A program made the translations under genes and the position numbers. Below are positions 17,051 through 24,789 of a DNA stretch of 64,000 nucleotides, piece by piece; the first letter of the stretch is position 1, and every line of letters starts with the position of its first letter. The notes under the pieces are model-generated. The model saw only the letters and a list, made by a program, of their open reading frames with translations, did not search any database and had not been told where the DNA came from. The DNA comes from Pseudomonas fluorescens (lineage in GTDB: Bacteria; Pseudomonadota; Gammaproteobacteria; Pseudomonadales; Pseudomonadaceae), in contig NZ_MSDF01000016.1 in assembly GCF_002022275.1 (NCBI RefSeq), positions 126,301 to 190,300 on the forward strand. Reading direction: 5' to 3'.

Positions 17051-17157
17051 GATCGTTCCCATGCTCCGCGTGGGAATGCCTCTCTGGACGCTCTGCGTCC
17101 GCTCTTGGGACGCGGAGCGTCCCGGGCTGCATTCCCACGCAGAGCGTGGGAACGATC
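17051..17157. repeat. GATCGTTCCCA...TGGGAACGATC composite hairpin repeat
   Basis: A 107-bp element with inverted ends GATCGTTCCCA/TGGGAACGATC and internal hairpins (GGACGCTCTGCGTCC; GGGACGCGGAGCGTCCC). It is a second repeat family, also present at 55126-55262. It lies inside the presumed sulfur operon, between the monooxygenase gene and metQ, and could attenuate transcription or stabilise mRNA. Confidence 0.85.
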
Positions 17158-17159
17158 AG

Positions 17160-18512
17160 TTAGTGTCGGTAGGTCGATCCGGTGTGTTGTTCGGGTAGGC
17201 GAGCGCCAGCGTGGAAGACTTTTTCTCTCAATGTTCCCTGCTCATAAGCCGTCTTGTACGACCCACGCTCCTGCAACTCCGGCACCACCAGATCAATGAA
17301 GTCCACATAGCTTTCCGGCGTAACAATGCGCGTCAGGTTGAAACCATCCAGCCCGGTCTCGCTGATCCAGGATTCGAGCTCGTCAGCCACTTGCGCAGGC
17401 GAACCGACCAGGGTGATGTAGCGGCCACCCAAGGCGTGCTGTTCCAGCAACTTGCGGCGGGTCCAGTCGTTGTTCTGCAGGTTCTTGGTCGCCGACTGGA
17501 TCGCGTTGCTCTTCACGTACTGGATCGGTTCGTCCAGTTCGTACTGTGCAAAATCAATCGCCGTAGACGCTGAAAAGTGCGCCACACCGGCCTCCGGGCT
17601 GGCGTAGCTCAGGTACTCGGCGTGTTTGGCCCAAGCCAGCTCTTCAGTGGCGCCGACGATCACGTTGAGGCCCATGAATACCTTGATGTCATCCGGATTG
17701 CGCCCGGCTGCCACGGCGCTGGCGCGAACCTTGTCCACCTGGATTTTGGTCGCCGCCTTGTTCTGCCCGCTGATAAACACGCACTCCGCATGCCGCCCGG
17801 CGAACAGCAAACCCCGGTCCGAACTGCCGGCCTGGAACAGCACCGGCGTACGCTGTGGCGACGGCTCGCACAGGTGATAACCCTCTACCTGATAGAACTC
17901 GCCGCTGTGCTCGACCTTGTGCACCTTGCCCGGCTGCGCATAGACCCGCGTTTGCGGATCGTTGAGCACCGCGTCATCTTCCCAGCTGCCTTCCCAGAGT
18001 TTGTAGAGCACTTCCAGGTACTCATCCGCCTGGTCGTAGCGCCGGTCGTGCTCCACCTGTTCGGTCAGGCCCATGGCCTTGGCGGCGCTGTCGAGGTAGC
18101 CGGTGACAATGTTCCAGCCCACGCGACCACGGCTCAGATGGTCGAGCGTGGACATGCGCCGGGCGAACAGATACGGGGGTTCGTAGGTGAGGTTGGCGGT
18201 GAGGCCGAAGCCGAGGTTTTTGGTCACGGCAGCCATGGCCGAAACCAGCAGCAACGGATCGTTGACCGGCAACTGGATCGACTCTTTGAGCGGCACGTCG
18301 ATGGAGTTTTGATAGACGTCGTACACGCCGACGATGTCGGCGATGAACAGCCCGTCAAACAGCCCACGCTCCAGGGTTTGCGCCAGTTCGGTCCAGTACT
18401 CGACGGTTTTGTACTGCGTCGAGGTATCGCGGGGGTGGGTCCACAAACCGTGGTTGATATGCCCGATGCAGTTCATGTTGAAGGCATTGAGCAGGATCTT
18501 TTTCTTCGCCAT
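17160..18512 (-). CDS. FMN-dependent monooxygenase, NtaA/SnaA/DszA (DmoA) family
   Basis: A 450-aa luciferase-like (LLM) flavin monooxygenase of usual length. Typical NtaA/DszA segments are LNAFNMNCIGHINHGLWTHP at the N-terminus, FDGLFIADIVGVYD, FARRMSTLDHLSRGRVGWNIVTGYL (the conserved WNIVT core) and QAGSSDRGLLFAGRHAECVF. It uses FMNH2 supplied by a separate reductase to cleave carbon-sulfur or carbon-nitrogen bonds. In DszA and DmoA the substrates are sulfones and dimethylsulfide. Position directly after two SfnB paralogs and before metQNI indicates organosulfur use under sulfate starvation. Its start abuts the sfnB stop with a 1-base overlap. No flavin reductase gene is in the operon. Confidence 0.9.
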   Translation of the reverse strand: MAKKKILLNAFNMNCIGHINHGLWTHPRDTSTQYKTVEYWTELAQTLERGLFDGLFIADIVGVYDVYQNSIDVPLKESIQLPVNDPLLLVSAMAAVTKNLGFGLTANLTYEPPYLFARRMSTLDHLSRGRVGWNIVTGYLDSAAKAMGLTEQVEHDRRYDQADEYLEVLYKLWEGSWEDDAVLNDPQTRVYAQPGKVHKVEHSGEFYQVEGYHLCEPSPQRTPVLFQAGSSDRGLLFAGRHAECVFISGQNKAATKIQVDKVRASAVAAGRNPDDIKVFMGLNVIVGATEELAWAKHAEYLSYASPEAGVAHFSASTAIDFAQYELDEPIQYVKSNAIQSATKNLQNNDWTRRKLLEQHALGGRYITLVGSPAQVADELESWISETGLDGFNLTRIVTPESYVDFIDLVVPELQERGSYKTAYEQGTLREKVFHAGARLPEQHTGSTYRH

Positions 18513-19705
18513 CAGATGGTCCCCCGCAGTGGCGGGTTTTCATCATTGAGGTAGTAATTGCCCACCGCGTGGTACTTCCAGCGCACCGGGTCGTGCAGGG
18601 TGTGCACCCGCGCGTTGCGCCAGTGGCGGTCCAGGCCGTGCTCGGCGAGGGTCGCCTGGCTGCCGGCCAGTTCAAACAGCGTACTGCCGGCGGCCAGCGA
18701 GATTTCGGTGCTCAAGGCGCGTACCTCGGCCACTGCAATCGAGGCGGCGGCGACGGTTTCGGCGTTGCTGTCAGCCTGGGCGCGGTCGAGGAACTCACCG
18801 GAACGTTCCAGCAGCGCTTCGGCGGCGTGCAGGCGGATGCTCAGGTGGCCAAAGCTTTTCAGGGTCAGCGGGTCTTCGGTGGCCTTGTCGTTGCCGGAGT
18901 CGATCCACGGGCGGGTCTTGGTGCGCACAAAGTGCAGCGCATCTTCAAAGGCCGCGCGGGCGATGCCGGTGTCGATGGCGGCGTGGAGAATCTGCGCCAG
19001 CGGGCCGACAGTGGTCGGGCGCTCGAAGGCGCTCTGGAAAGGGATCACGTCTTGCGCTGCAACCCACACGTTGTCGAACACCACCGAACCGCTGCCGGTG
19101 GTGCGCTGGCCGAAGCCGCTCCAGTCGTCGATCACGCTCAGGCCTTCGCTGTCGCGCGGCACAAACGCCAGTTGCTGCACGCCGTGTTCATCCACAACTG
19201 ACGTGGGGATGCGCTGCGCATAGATCGCACCGGTGGAGTAGAACTTGCGGCCGCTGATGCGAAAACCGTCGCCGTCGCGGGTGATGGCGGTGACGCGGTC
19301 GTGGGCGGTTTTGGTGCCCAGTTCCGCCAGCGCATTGCCGAAGCGCTGGCCGGCGAGGACTTCGGCGTACAGGCGTTTTTGCTGAGTCGGGCTGCCATTG
19401 ACGCGCAGCACTTCCAGGGCATAGAAATGATTTTGCGGGATTTGCCCAAGCGAGGCGTCGGCCTGGGCGATCAAGGCGATCACTTTTGCCAGGGTGACGT
19501 TGGATACACCCGCGCCACCGTGTTCCTTTGGCACGCTGATGCCCCACAGGCCGGAGCGCGAGAACACGTCCAGTTCGGGCAGGGGCAGGCGGCGTTCGCG
19601 GTCGCGCTGGGCGCTGTCGCGGCGGAAGTCTTCGGCGAGGTCGCTGGCGACAATGAGGGCTTGTTCGTCGCTGGTGATAACCGCGACGTTTGCAGAAAAA
19701 GTCAT
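18512..19705 (-). CDS. sfnB: SfnB-family sulfur acquisition oxidoreductase (copy 1)
   Basis: A 397-aa acyl-CoA-dehydrogenase-like flavoprotein of the SfnB/DszC group. Family segments: GLWGISVPKEHGGAGVSNVTLAKVI, SLGQIPQNHF, TRDGDGFRISGRKFYSTGAIYA (middle beta domain), IDDWSGFGQRTTGSGSVVFDNV and the C-terminal LDRHWRNARVHTLHDPVRWKYHAVG. DszC relatives use reduced flavin to oxygenate sulfur atoms. It is preceded 24 bases upstream by a paralog with the same architecture and followed without gap by the DszA-like monooxygenase. A DszC-like plus DszA-like pair suggests sequential S-oxidation and C-S cleavage. Confidence 0.9.
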   Translation of the reverse strand: MTFSANVAVITSDEQALIVASDLAEDFRRDSAQRDRERRLPLPELDVFSRSGLWGISVPKEHGGAGVSNVTLAKVIALIAQADASLGQIPQNHFYALEVLRVNGSPTQQKRLYAEVLAGQRFGNALAELGTKTAHDRVTAITRDGDGFRISGRKFYSTGAIYAQRIPTSVVDEHGVQQLAFVPRDSEGLSVIDDWSGFGQRTTGSGSVVFDNVWVAAQDVIPFQSAFERPTTVGPLAQILHAAIDTGIARAAFEDALHFVRTKTRPWIDSGNDKATEDPLTLKSFGHLSIRLHAAEALLERSGEFLDRAQADSNAETVAAASIAVAEVRALSTEISLAAGSTLFELAGSQATLAEHGLDRHWRNARVHTLHDPVRWKYHAVGNYYLNDENPPLRGTI

Positions 19706-19729
19706 GCGTTTCTCCAGAAGTCTGGTCGG

Positions 19730-20971
19730 TTAAATCCAGGAGTGACGAGCCGGCAAGGTGCCGTTCAATCGATAGGCGCCGATGGCGTGATACTTCCAGC
19801 GCACCGGGTCGTGCAGGGTATGCACCCGAGCGTTGCGCCAGTGACGGTCGAGGTTGAATTCGGCGAGGGTGGCGCGGCTGCCCGCCAGTTCGAAGAGCTT
19901 TTCGCTGACCAGCAGCGAGACTTCGGTGGTCAGCACTTTGGCCTCGGCCACGGCAATCGAGGCGCGGGCGGCGGATTGCGCGGTGATTGGCGCGGCGTTG
20001 ACCTGATCCAGCACCTGGCCGGCTTTGCGCAACAAAGCTTCGGCGGCGTGCAGTTCGATCTTCAGCTTGCCGATGTCAGCGATCACATACAGGTCATCGC
20101 TGGCGCGTTCGACCTTGGCATCGATCCACGGGCGCGAGCGCTCACGGACAAAGGCGATGGTGTCGTCCAGCGCGCCACGGGCAATGCCTGCATCGATCGC
20201 GGCCTGGATCAATTGCGAGACGGCGCCCTGGATATTCGGGGTTTCGCCGATGCGCCAGTTGTCGACCACCAACTCTGCGTCCACCGGCACGCTGTCCAGC
20301 AGCACCGTGCCGCTGGCGGTGGTGCGCTGGCCAAAGCCGGACCAGTCGTCAACGATGCGCAGCCCCTCGGTGCCACGGCGTACAAACGCCATGACCTGCT
20401 TGCCATCGTCGTTCAGGGCTTTGACGGCAACCCAATGCGCAAACAGCGCGCCGGTGGAGTAAAACTTCTGACCGCTGATGACATACCCGTCGCCTTCCGC
20501 GGTGATGCGCGCCTTGAGTTCCAGGGTGTTTTTGGTGCCGCGCTCCGGGCCGCCATTGCCGATGCGCCAGCCGTCGAGGACGCTCTGGAACAGCTGCTTT
20601 TTCTGGCGATCGGTGGCCGCCAGCTGCAGCAGGTGCAGGATGCCGAAATGGTTTTGCGGGATTTGCCCCAGGGCCGGGTCCGCCGCGCTGATGATCGCGA
20701 AGACGTCGGCCAGGGTCACGAACGAAACCTGCGGGCCACCGAATTCGCGGGGAATGGAAATACTGCCCAGCCCGCTGCGGGTGAACTGTTCGATCTGCGC
20801 CCACGGCAGCTTGCGTTGCTGATCACGCTTGGCGGCTTGCAGGCGCGCAGCCTGTGCCAACTCGTGGGCAGCGTTCAACGCCTCGGCGTCATCTCGCAGC
20901 ACGGTGGCCGGCAACAACAGGGGGGCAACGTCCAGATCACTCTGGGGGGGTGTTAGAGCCAAGTTAGACAT
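19730..20971 (-). CDS. sfnB: SfnB-family sulfur acquisition oxidoreductase (copy 2, first gene of operon)
   Basis: A 413-aa paralog of the next gene, clearly from an old duplication. Shared blocks include GLGSISIPREFGGPQVSFVTLADV, LGQIPQNHF, GYVISGQKFYSTGALFAHW, IVDDWSGFGQRTTASGTVLLDSV and DRHWRNARVHTLHDPVRWKYHAIG. The N-terminus carries about 15 extra residues. The ATG overlaps by one base (TGATG) the stop of a 20-codon upstream ORF, and its SD (AAGGAG) lies inside that ORF, so translation may depend on the leader. As copy 1, it probably uses FMNH2 to oxidise an organosulfur substrate; two copies suggest different substrates or a heteromer. Confidence 0.9.
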   Translation of the reverse strand: MSNLALTPPQSDLDVAPLLLPATVLRDDAEALNAAHELAQAARLQAAKRDQQRKLPWAQIEQFTRSGLGSISIPREFGGPQVSFVTLADVFAIISAADPALGQIPQNHFGILHLLQLAATDRQKKQLFQSVLDGWRIGNGGPERGTKNTLELKARITAEGDGYVISGQKFYSTGALFAHWVAVKALNDDGKQVMAFVRRGTEGLRIVDDWSGFGQRTTASGTVLLDSVPVDAELVVDNWRIGETPNIQGAVSQLIQAAIDAGIARGALDDTIAFVRERSRPWIDAKVERASDDLYVIADIGKLKIELHAAEALLRKAGQVLDQVNAAPITAQSAARASIAVAEAKVLTTEVSLLVSEKLFELAGSRATLAEFNLDRHWRNARVHTLHDPVRWKYHAIGAYRLNGTLPARHSWI

Positions 20972-21033
20972 CAGCGCCGCTCCTTGGCTGCACGTAATGC
21001 CCTGGCGTTATGCACCGGGGTAATTCTGACCAT
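20971..21033 (-). CDS. Candidate 20-residue leader peptide of the sulfur operon
   Basis: The ORF starts MVRITPVHNA, ends AAKERR and stops in TGATG, sharing one base with the sfnB copy 2 start. A good SD (GAGGT) lies about 7 bases before its ATG. The SD for sfnB (AAGGAG) is within its Lys-Glu codons, so ribosomes on the leader would cover or expose it. This geometry fits a regulatory uORF using termination-reinitiation. It contains no cysteine and only the initiator methionine, so it is not a classical Cys/Met attenuator. I do not recognise the peptide; it could also be chance. Confidence 0.5.
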   Translation of the reverse strand: MVRITPVHNARALRAAKERR

Positions 21034-21157
21034 ACCGACCTCGCATTCAATGAAATAAAAACAGAAAAATCAGAGATGTCCGGTGGTCCGGTGCATATAC
21101 CCTAAGCGTGTTAAATCTTTAAATAAACTAACTTATGGGAATAAGCATAGAAGGGCA
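21034..21157 (-). promoter_or_regulatory. Promoter region of the organosulfur operon
   Basis: It is AT-rich on the side far from the operon (TTATTTAAAGATTTAACAC). A weak pair TTAAAG, 17 bases, TATATG can be drawn in front of the leader peptide. AT-rich sequence just upstream of the -35 region is typical of CysB/Cbl-activated promoters, but no defined site can be called. I searched for a sigma-54 TGGCAC-N5-TTGC pattern in this orientation and found none. Confidence 0.35.
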
Positions 21158-21928
21158 TCACCCCGGCTCACAGGGTGAGCCCGGGTGACGCGGTTGATAG
21201 GTCGACGCGGCCCCGGCCGGGCGGGGCGGCGCCTGTGGCGAACAGGCGGCGATGGCCAAGGTGCGGGGCGGTGCCCAGCGGGAATTATTGCCCACCCGAT
21301 CCAGAATGCAGTACGTGACTTCCAGGCGGCAATCGTCACCGGCCTCGATAATGACCGTCGACGGCACCCACACCTGAATCGCCAGGCCCACGCCTTTGGC
21401 CTGGAGTGTTGGCAGGTCCAGGCGCACATCTCCCCAGCGCAGCGTGATGGCATCGCCTGCGGTCATGTTCAAGTAGGGTTCGATGGTCAACGGAATGCCG
21501 CGCCGCACCTGGCTGCTGTTGACGCCGTAACGGCGGATGGTGTCGGGCAGGCTGACGGGAGCCAGGTTCTGGTTTTCATCGGCAAACAGATTCGATGGCT
21601 GACCGCCCGGAAAGTGAGTCTTCACACGCACGGTGGTTACCGCCGAGCGCGCAGGGCCGCAACCGATCTGCATGACTTGATAGTGAACCTGCGCCAGGCC
21701 GTCCTGCACGAAGCTCTCGGGGATTCGCAGATGCGTGGGCATGCCGACCTTGCAGGCGGTCACCCGTCGCGAGGCGGCAAAGCAGTTGTTCCAGAACAGC
21801 TCGATCAGGTCGCCCTCATCCATGCCTGCGTAAGGGGCGATGTCGACCTGCAAGTGAGCGGCAGCCAGGGCATTGATGCCCTTGCGAACGGCCTGGGGCA
21901 AAGTCGGGGCGGTGAGCATGCGCGTCAT
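21158..21928 (-). CDS. Hypothetical protein with two similar beta-rich modules
   Basis: 256 aa from the ATG at 21928, fixed by AAGGAG about 8 bases upstream. No signal peptide or membrane segment is evident. Two parts look homologous: VDIAPYAGMDEGDLIELFWNN (about 28-48) and LTIEPYLNMTAGDAITLRWGD (about 148-168). Each is followed by an arginine/valine-rich strand region ending in VHYQVMQIG or VTYCILDRVGN. The pattern (hydrophobic-P-Y-x-x-M-x-x-G-D-x-I-x-L-x-W) recalls Ig-like beta-sandwich modules in large pseudomonad proteins. The last 30 residues are proline-rich and low in complexity. Function unknown; it is a single gene divergent from nothing obvious. Confidence 0.7.
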   Translation of the reverse strand: MTRMLTAPTLPQAVRKGINALAAAHLQVDIAPYAGMDEGDLIELFWNNCFAASRRVTACKVGMPTHLRIPESFVQDGLAQVHYQVMQIGCGPARSAVTTVRVKTHFPGGQPSNLFADENQNLAPVSLPDTIRRYGVNSSQVRRGIPLTIEPYLNMTAGDAITLRWGDVRLDLPTLQAKGVGLAIQVWVPSTVIIEAGDDCRLEVTYCILDRVGNNSRWAPPRTLAIAACSPQAPPRPAGAASTYQPRHPGSPCEPG

Positions 21929-22300
21929 AAGTAATCTCCTTGATGCAGCCAGCAGGAATCGTTCCGGCCCTTTGACGCGGGTGCGCAAGGGGGCCGAAAT
22001 GAACGATTCAGTGAGTAGCCGGGATAGGATCCAATCCTCTGGGCGCTAGATAAGAGGGTTGGGAGAGGAGCGTCAATGGCGGCAAAGGGCTAAACGGTGG
22101 GTTGGAGCAGATTCAGAAAGGGCTGACTGGCGCGGGTATATCCGGGCCCGTGCGACGGGGTGTTTTACAGGCTGGAATAGGGATTACTTGTAGGACCCAC
22201 ACCCGTGTGGGAGCTGGCTTGCCTGCGATGCAGACACCTCGGTTTGTCAGTCACACCGAGGTGATGCCATCGCAGGCAAGCCAGCTCCCACAGGAGCGTT
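21929..22300. other. Intergenic region without a gene, containing one REPIN
   Basis: Between the hypothetical gene and the tcyN stop. The first 270 bases show no convincing ORF, promoter pair or hairpin. CGTTCATT and GAACGATT around 21970-22005 are short partial inverted matches that may belong to the promoter of the hypothetical gene. The rest is the REPIN at 22206-22292. Confidence 0.4.
22206..22292. repeat. REPIN
   Basis: The head TGTGGGAGCTGGCTTGCC and its reversed tail enclose a loop with an extra inverted pair CACCTCGG...CCGAGGTG, giving a long near-continuous hairpin (87 bp). It lies just after the tcyN stop codon and may serve as its terminator. Confidence 0.95.
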
Positions 22301-23047
22301 TCAGTGGGCCAGAAACTTGCTCAGAAACTGCTTGGTGCGTTCTTCCTTGGGGTTGGCGAACAGCGCTTTGGCTTCACCCTGTTCCACGATCACGCCCTTG
22401 TCGAAGAAGATCACCCGGTTGGCCACATCCCGCGCAAAACTCATCTCGTGGGTGACGATGACCATGGTGCGTTTTTCTTCGGCCAGGCTGCGGATGGTCG
22501 CCAGCACTTCACCGACCAGTTCCGGGTCCAGCGCCGAGGTGGGTTCGTCGAACAGAATCACCTCAGGCTCCATGGCCAGCGCACGGGCAATTGCCACGCG
22601 CTGTTGCTGGCCTCCGGAAAGGCGCCGTGGGTACGACGCTTCCTTGCCCGCCAACCCCACGCGCGCCAACAGCTTCAGGCCCAGGGCCGTGGCCGCTTCG
22701 CGCGGCATCTTCTTGACCACGATCGGGCCTTCGATGACGTTTTCCAGCGCGGTGCGGTGGGGGAACAGGTTGAAGTTCTGGAACACAAAACCCACGTGCT
22801 GACGCAAGCGGCGTACCAGGCTCTGTTGCTGGCTGAGCGGTTTACTGCTGTCGATCTCGATGTCACCCACCTTGATCCGCCCGCTGGTGGGTTCTTCAAG
22901 GAAATTCAGGCAGCGCAGAAAGGTGGTCTTGCCGGAACCGCTGGGGCCGATGATGGCGACGACTTCGCCTTCCTTGACCTCAAGGTCGATGCCGTTGAGT
23001 ACCACCTGACCCTTGAATTGTTTGGTCAGTTTTTCAACCACGATCAT
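22301..23047 (-). CDS. tcyN: L-cystine ABC transporter ATP-binding protein TcyN
   Basis: A 248-aa ATPase. Walker [10 protein letters not shown] is at residues 34-42, Q-loop [13 protein letters not shown], signature LSGGQQQR, Walker [15 protein letters not shown], switch VTHEM. It belongs to the YecC/TcyN group by context and sequence. It is the third gene of tcyJ-tcyL-tcyN; its ATG is 3 bases after the tcyL stop. It powers uptake of L-cystine (and related compounds such as D-cysteine or diaminopimelate in E. coli). Confidence 0.92.
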   Translation of the reverse strand: MIVVEKLTKQFKGQVVLNGIDLEVKEGEVVAIIGPSGSGKTTFLRCLNFLEEPTSGRIKVGDIEIDSSKPLSQQQSLVRRLRQHVGFVFQNFNLFPHRTALENVIEGPIVVKKMPREAATALGLKLLARVGLAGKEASYPRRLSGGQQQRVAIARALAMEPEVILFDEPTSALDPELVGEVLATIRSLAEEKRTMVIVTHEMSFARDVANRVIFFDKGVIVEQGEAKALFANPKEERTKQFLSKFLAH

Positions 23048-23050
23048 GCT

Positions 23051-23716
23051 TCAAGACTCCAGGTCATGCCGGTTGACCCGGTCTTCCAGGCGATTTTGGA
23101 AATGCGCCAGGATGCTCGCCAAAATCCAGTAGATCAGGGCGGCGGAGAGATACATGGTGAAGATTTCGAAGGTTCGTGCTGACACCAATTGGGCCTGACG
23201 GAACAGCTCGGGCACCTGGATGGTGGCGGCCAGCGCCGTGTCTTTTACCAGCGAAATAAAGCTGTTGCCCAACGGCGGCAACGCCGTGCGCATGGCCTGC
23301 GGCAGGATGGCCCGGCGCAGGGTCTGCGCGCGGGTCATGCCGATACTGGCTGCTGCTTCCCATTGGCCGCGCTCGATGGAGCTGATCGCGGCACGCAGGA
23401 TTTCACAGGCATAGGCGGCCATGTTCAGCGAAAAGCCGATCAGGGCTGCCGGAATCGGATCCAGCTCGATGCCCACTTGCGGTAAGCCGTAGTAGATCAA
23501 GAACAGCTGCACCAGCAAGGGCGTGCCGCGAAAAAACGACACGTAGACCCGGGCGGTCCAGCTTGCCAGTTTGAAGCGCGAGAGGCGCATCAAGGCCAGG
23601 CCGAAGCCCAGCAGCAAGCCGAAAAACATCCCGCCGAGGCTAAGAATCACCGTGTAGTACGCGCCCTTGAGCAGAAAGGGCGCGGAGTCCAGCGCGAGTT
23701 GGAAACCTGCTTCCAT
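23051..23716 (-). CDS. tcyL: L-cystine ABC transporter permease TcyL
   Basis: A 221-aa membrane permease of the YecS/TcyL type. The first hydrophobic segment is about residues 18-42 (YTVILSLGGMFFGLLLGFGLALM). FFRGTPLLVQLFLIYYGLPQVGIELDPIPAALIGFSLNMAAYACEILRAAI is the family core. The EAA loop is IERGQWEAAASIGMTRAQTLRRAILPQA. It is the only permease in this operon, so it should homodimerise, as in E. coli TcyL. Its start overlaps the tcyJ stop by one base. Confidence 0.92.
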   Translation of the reverse strand: MEAGFQLALDSAPFLLKGAYYTVILSLGGMFFGLLLGFGLALMRLSRFKLASWTARVYVSFFRGTPLLVQLFLIYYGLPQVGIELDPIPAALIGFSLNMAAYACEILRAAISSIERGQWEAAASIGMTRAQTLRRAILPQAMRTALPPLGNSFISLVKDTALAATIQVPELFRQAQLVSARTFEIFTMYLSAALIYWILASILAHFQNRLEDRVNRHDLES

Positions 23717-24510
23717 TATTGAGTGACGTCAGCGTTGAAGTATTTCTCGGACAGCTTCTTCAAGGTGCCATCAGCGCGCAGTTTGTCGAGGGCCTTGTTC
23801 ACCGCGTCGAGCAGTTCAGGCTCACCCTTGCGCAGGGCGATACCGGCTTCCTGACGGGAGAAGGCGTCGCCAGCCACTGAGGTGTCCTTGGCTTTCTTGG
23901 CGTATTCCAGAGCGGCCAGGCGGTCGATCAGGATGGCGTCGATACGGCCAATGCGCAGGTCCTGGAATTTGGTTGGGTCATCGTTGTAGGTCTTGATGAT
24001 GGCTTTGGGTTGATTGTCTTTCAGCCATTGCTCGTAGTTGGTGCCCAGGCCCACACCGACTTTCTTGCCGGCCAGGTCGTCTGCGGTCTTGATGGTGCCG
24101 ACGTTCTTGGTCAGTACCAGCGCTTGAATACCGGAGACGGTGTAAGGCTTGGAGAAGTCGTACTTTTTCTTGCGCTCTTCAGAGATGGTCACCTGGTTGA
24201 CCACAGCGTCCAGACGCTTGGACTCCAGGGCCGCGAGGATGCCGTCCCACGGGGTGGCTTGCAGCTTGACCTTGACGCCCAGCTCTTTGGCCAGCGCTTC
24301 GGACAGCTCCACTTCGAAACCGCTGAGCTTGCCGCTTTCATCGACGAAGCTGAACGGTGGATAGGTGCCTTCCAGACCGATTTTGATCTCGCCGGCTTTC
24401 TTGATGTTGTCCAACTGCTCGCCGGCGATTGCCTGGCCCATCAGGCTGGCGCCGAGCGCCAAGCCCAGAGTGCCAACCAACAACGTGCGACGGAATACAG
24501 AAATAGTCAT
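23716..24510 (-). CDS. tcyJ: L-cystine-binding protein TcyJ (FliY)
   Basis: A 264-aa periplasmic binding protein, SBP family 3. A signal peptide of about 29 residues ends MGQAIAG. IKIGLEGTYPPFSFVDESGKLSGFEVELSEALAKELGVKVKLQ is the classic N-lobe; VVNQVTISEERKKKYDFSKPY contains the ligand-binding segment; KVGVGLGTNYEQWLK begins the second lobe. It is highly similar in style to FliY/TcyJ, which binds L-cystine. It is first gene of tcyJLN, with its own upstream regulatory region; dcyD lies upstream on the same strand beyond a REPIN. Confidence 0.92.
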   Translation of the reverse strand: MTISVFRRTLLVGTLGLALGASLMGQAIAGEQLDNIKKAGEIKIGLEGTYPPFSFVDESGKLSGFEVELSEALAKELGVKVKLQATPWDGILAALESKRLDAVVNQVTISEERKKKYDFSKPYTVSGIQALVLTKNVGTIKTADDLAGKKVGVGLGTNYEQWLKDNQPKAIIKTYNDDPTKFQDLRIGRIDAILIDRLAALEYAKKAKDTSVAGDAFSRQEAGIALRKGEPELLDAVNKALDKLRADGTLKKLSEKYFNADVTQ

Positions 24511-24660
24511 GAACAGCCCCTGTGTTTTTTTATGTTGAGCGAAGCAGGTGACGCAGTAGTCGTATCCTGCCTTAAAGCGCGAAGCGCGTCTTCGCCTACG
24601 GCGTGACTATAAAGCGAGTTTTTAAGACTTGAAAATAATATAAATTCAATTTGATATTCT
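24511..24660 (-). promoter_or_regulatory. tcyJ promoter and structured leader
   Basis: An AT-rich block (24612-24670) holds TTCAAG, 16 bases, TATAGT (the -10 on the plus strand at 24606-24611), a fair promoter for tcyJ. The transcribed leader would contain a small hairpin GCGAAG/CTTCGC (24579-24595). In the frame that ends ATGA over the tcyJ start it reads ...DALRALRQDTTTASPAS..., open without a good start codon. A CysB-type activator site is likely given the gene, but this is inference. Confidence 0.45.
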
Positions 24661-24685
24661 ATTTTAGAATATGTGGCGTGTTCCA

Positions 24686-24774
24686 TGTGGGAGCTGGCTT
24701 GCCTGCGATAGCGGTGTATCAGCCAACAGATGTTTAGCTGACCCACCGCTATCGCAGGCAAGCCAGCTCCCACA
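24686..24774. repeat. REPIN
   Basis: A standard 89-bp element with AGCTGGCTTGCCTGCGATAGCGG arms. It separates dcyD from tcyJ and lies just upstream of the tcyJ promoter. Confidence 0.95.
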
Positions 24775-24789
24775 TTTTTTAGTCCGTGT

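Noticed and set aside
24507..24686. A 60-codon protein gene upstream of tcyJ
   Set aside because: Its only ATG lies at the REPIN edge without SD; kept as a finding on the leader rather than as a gene.
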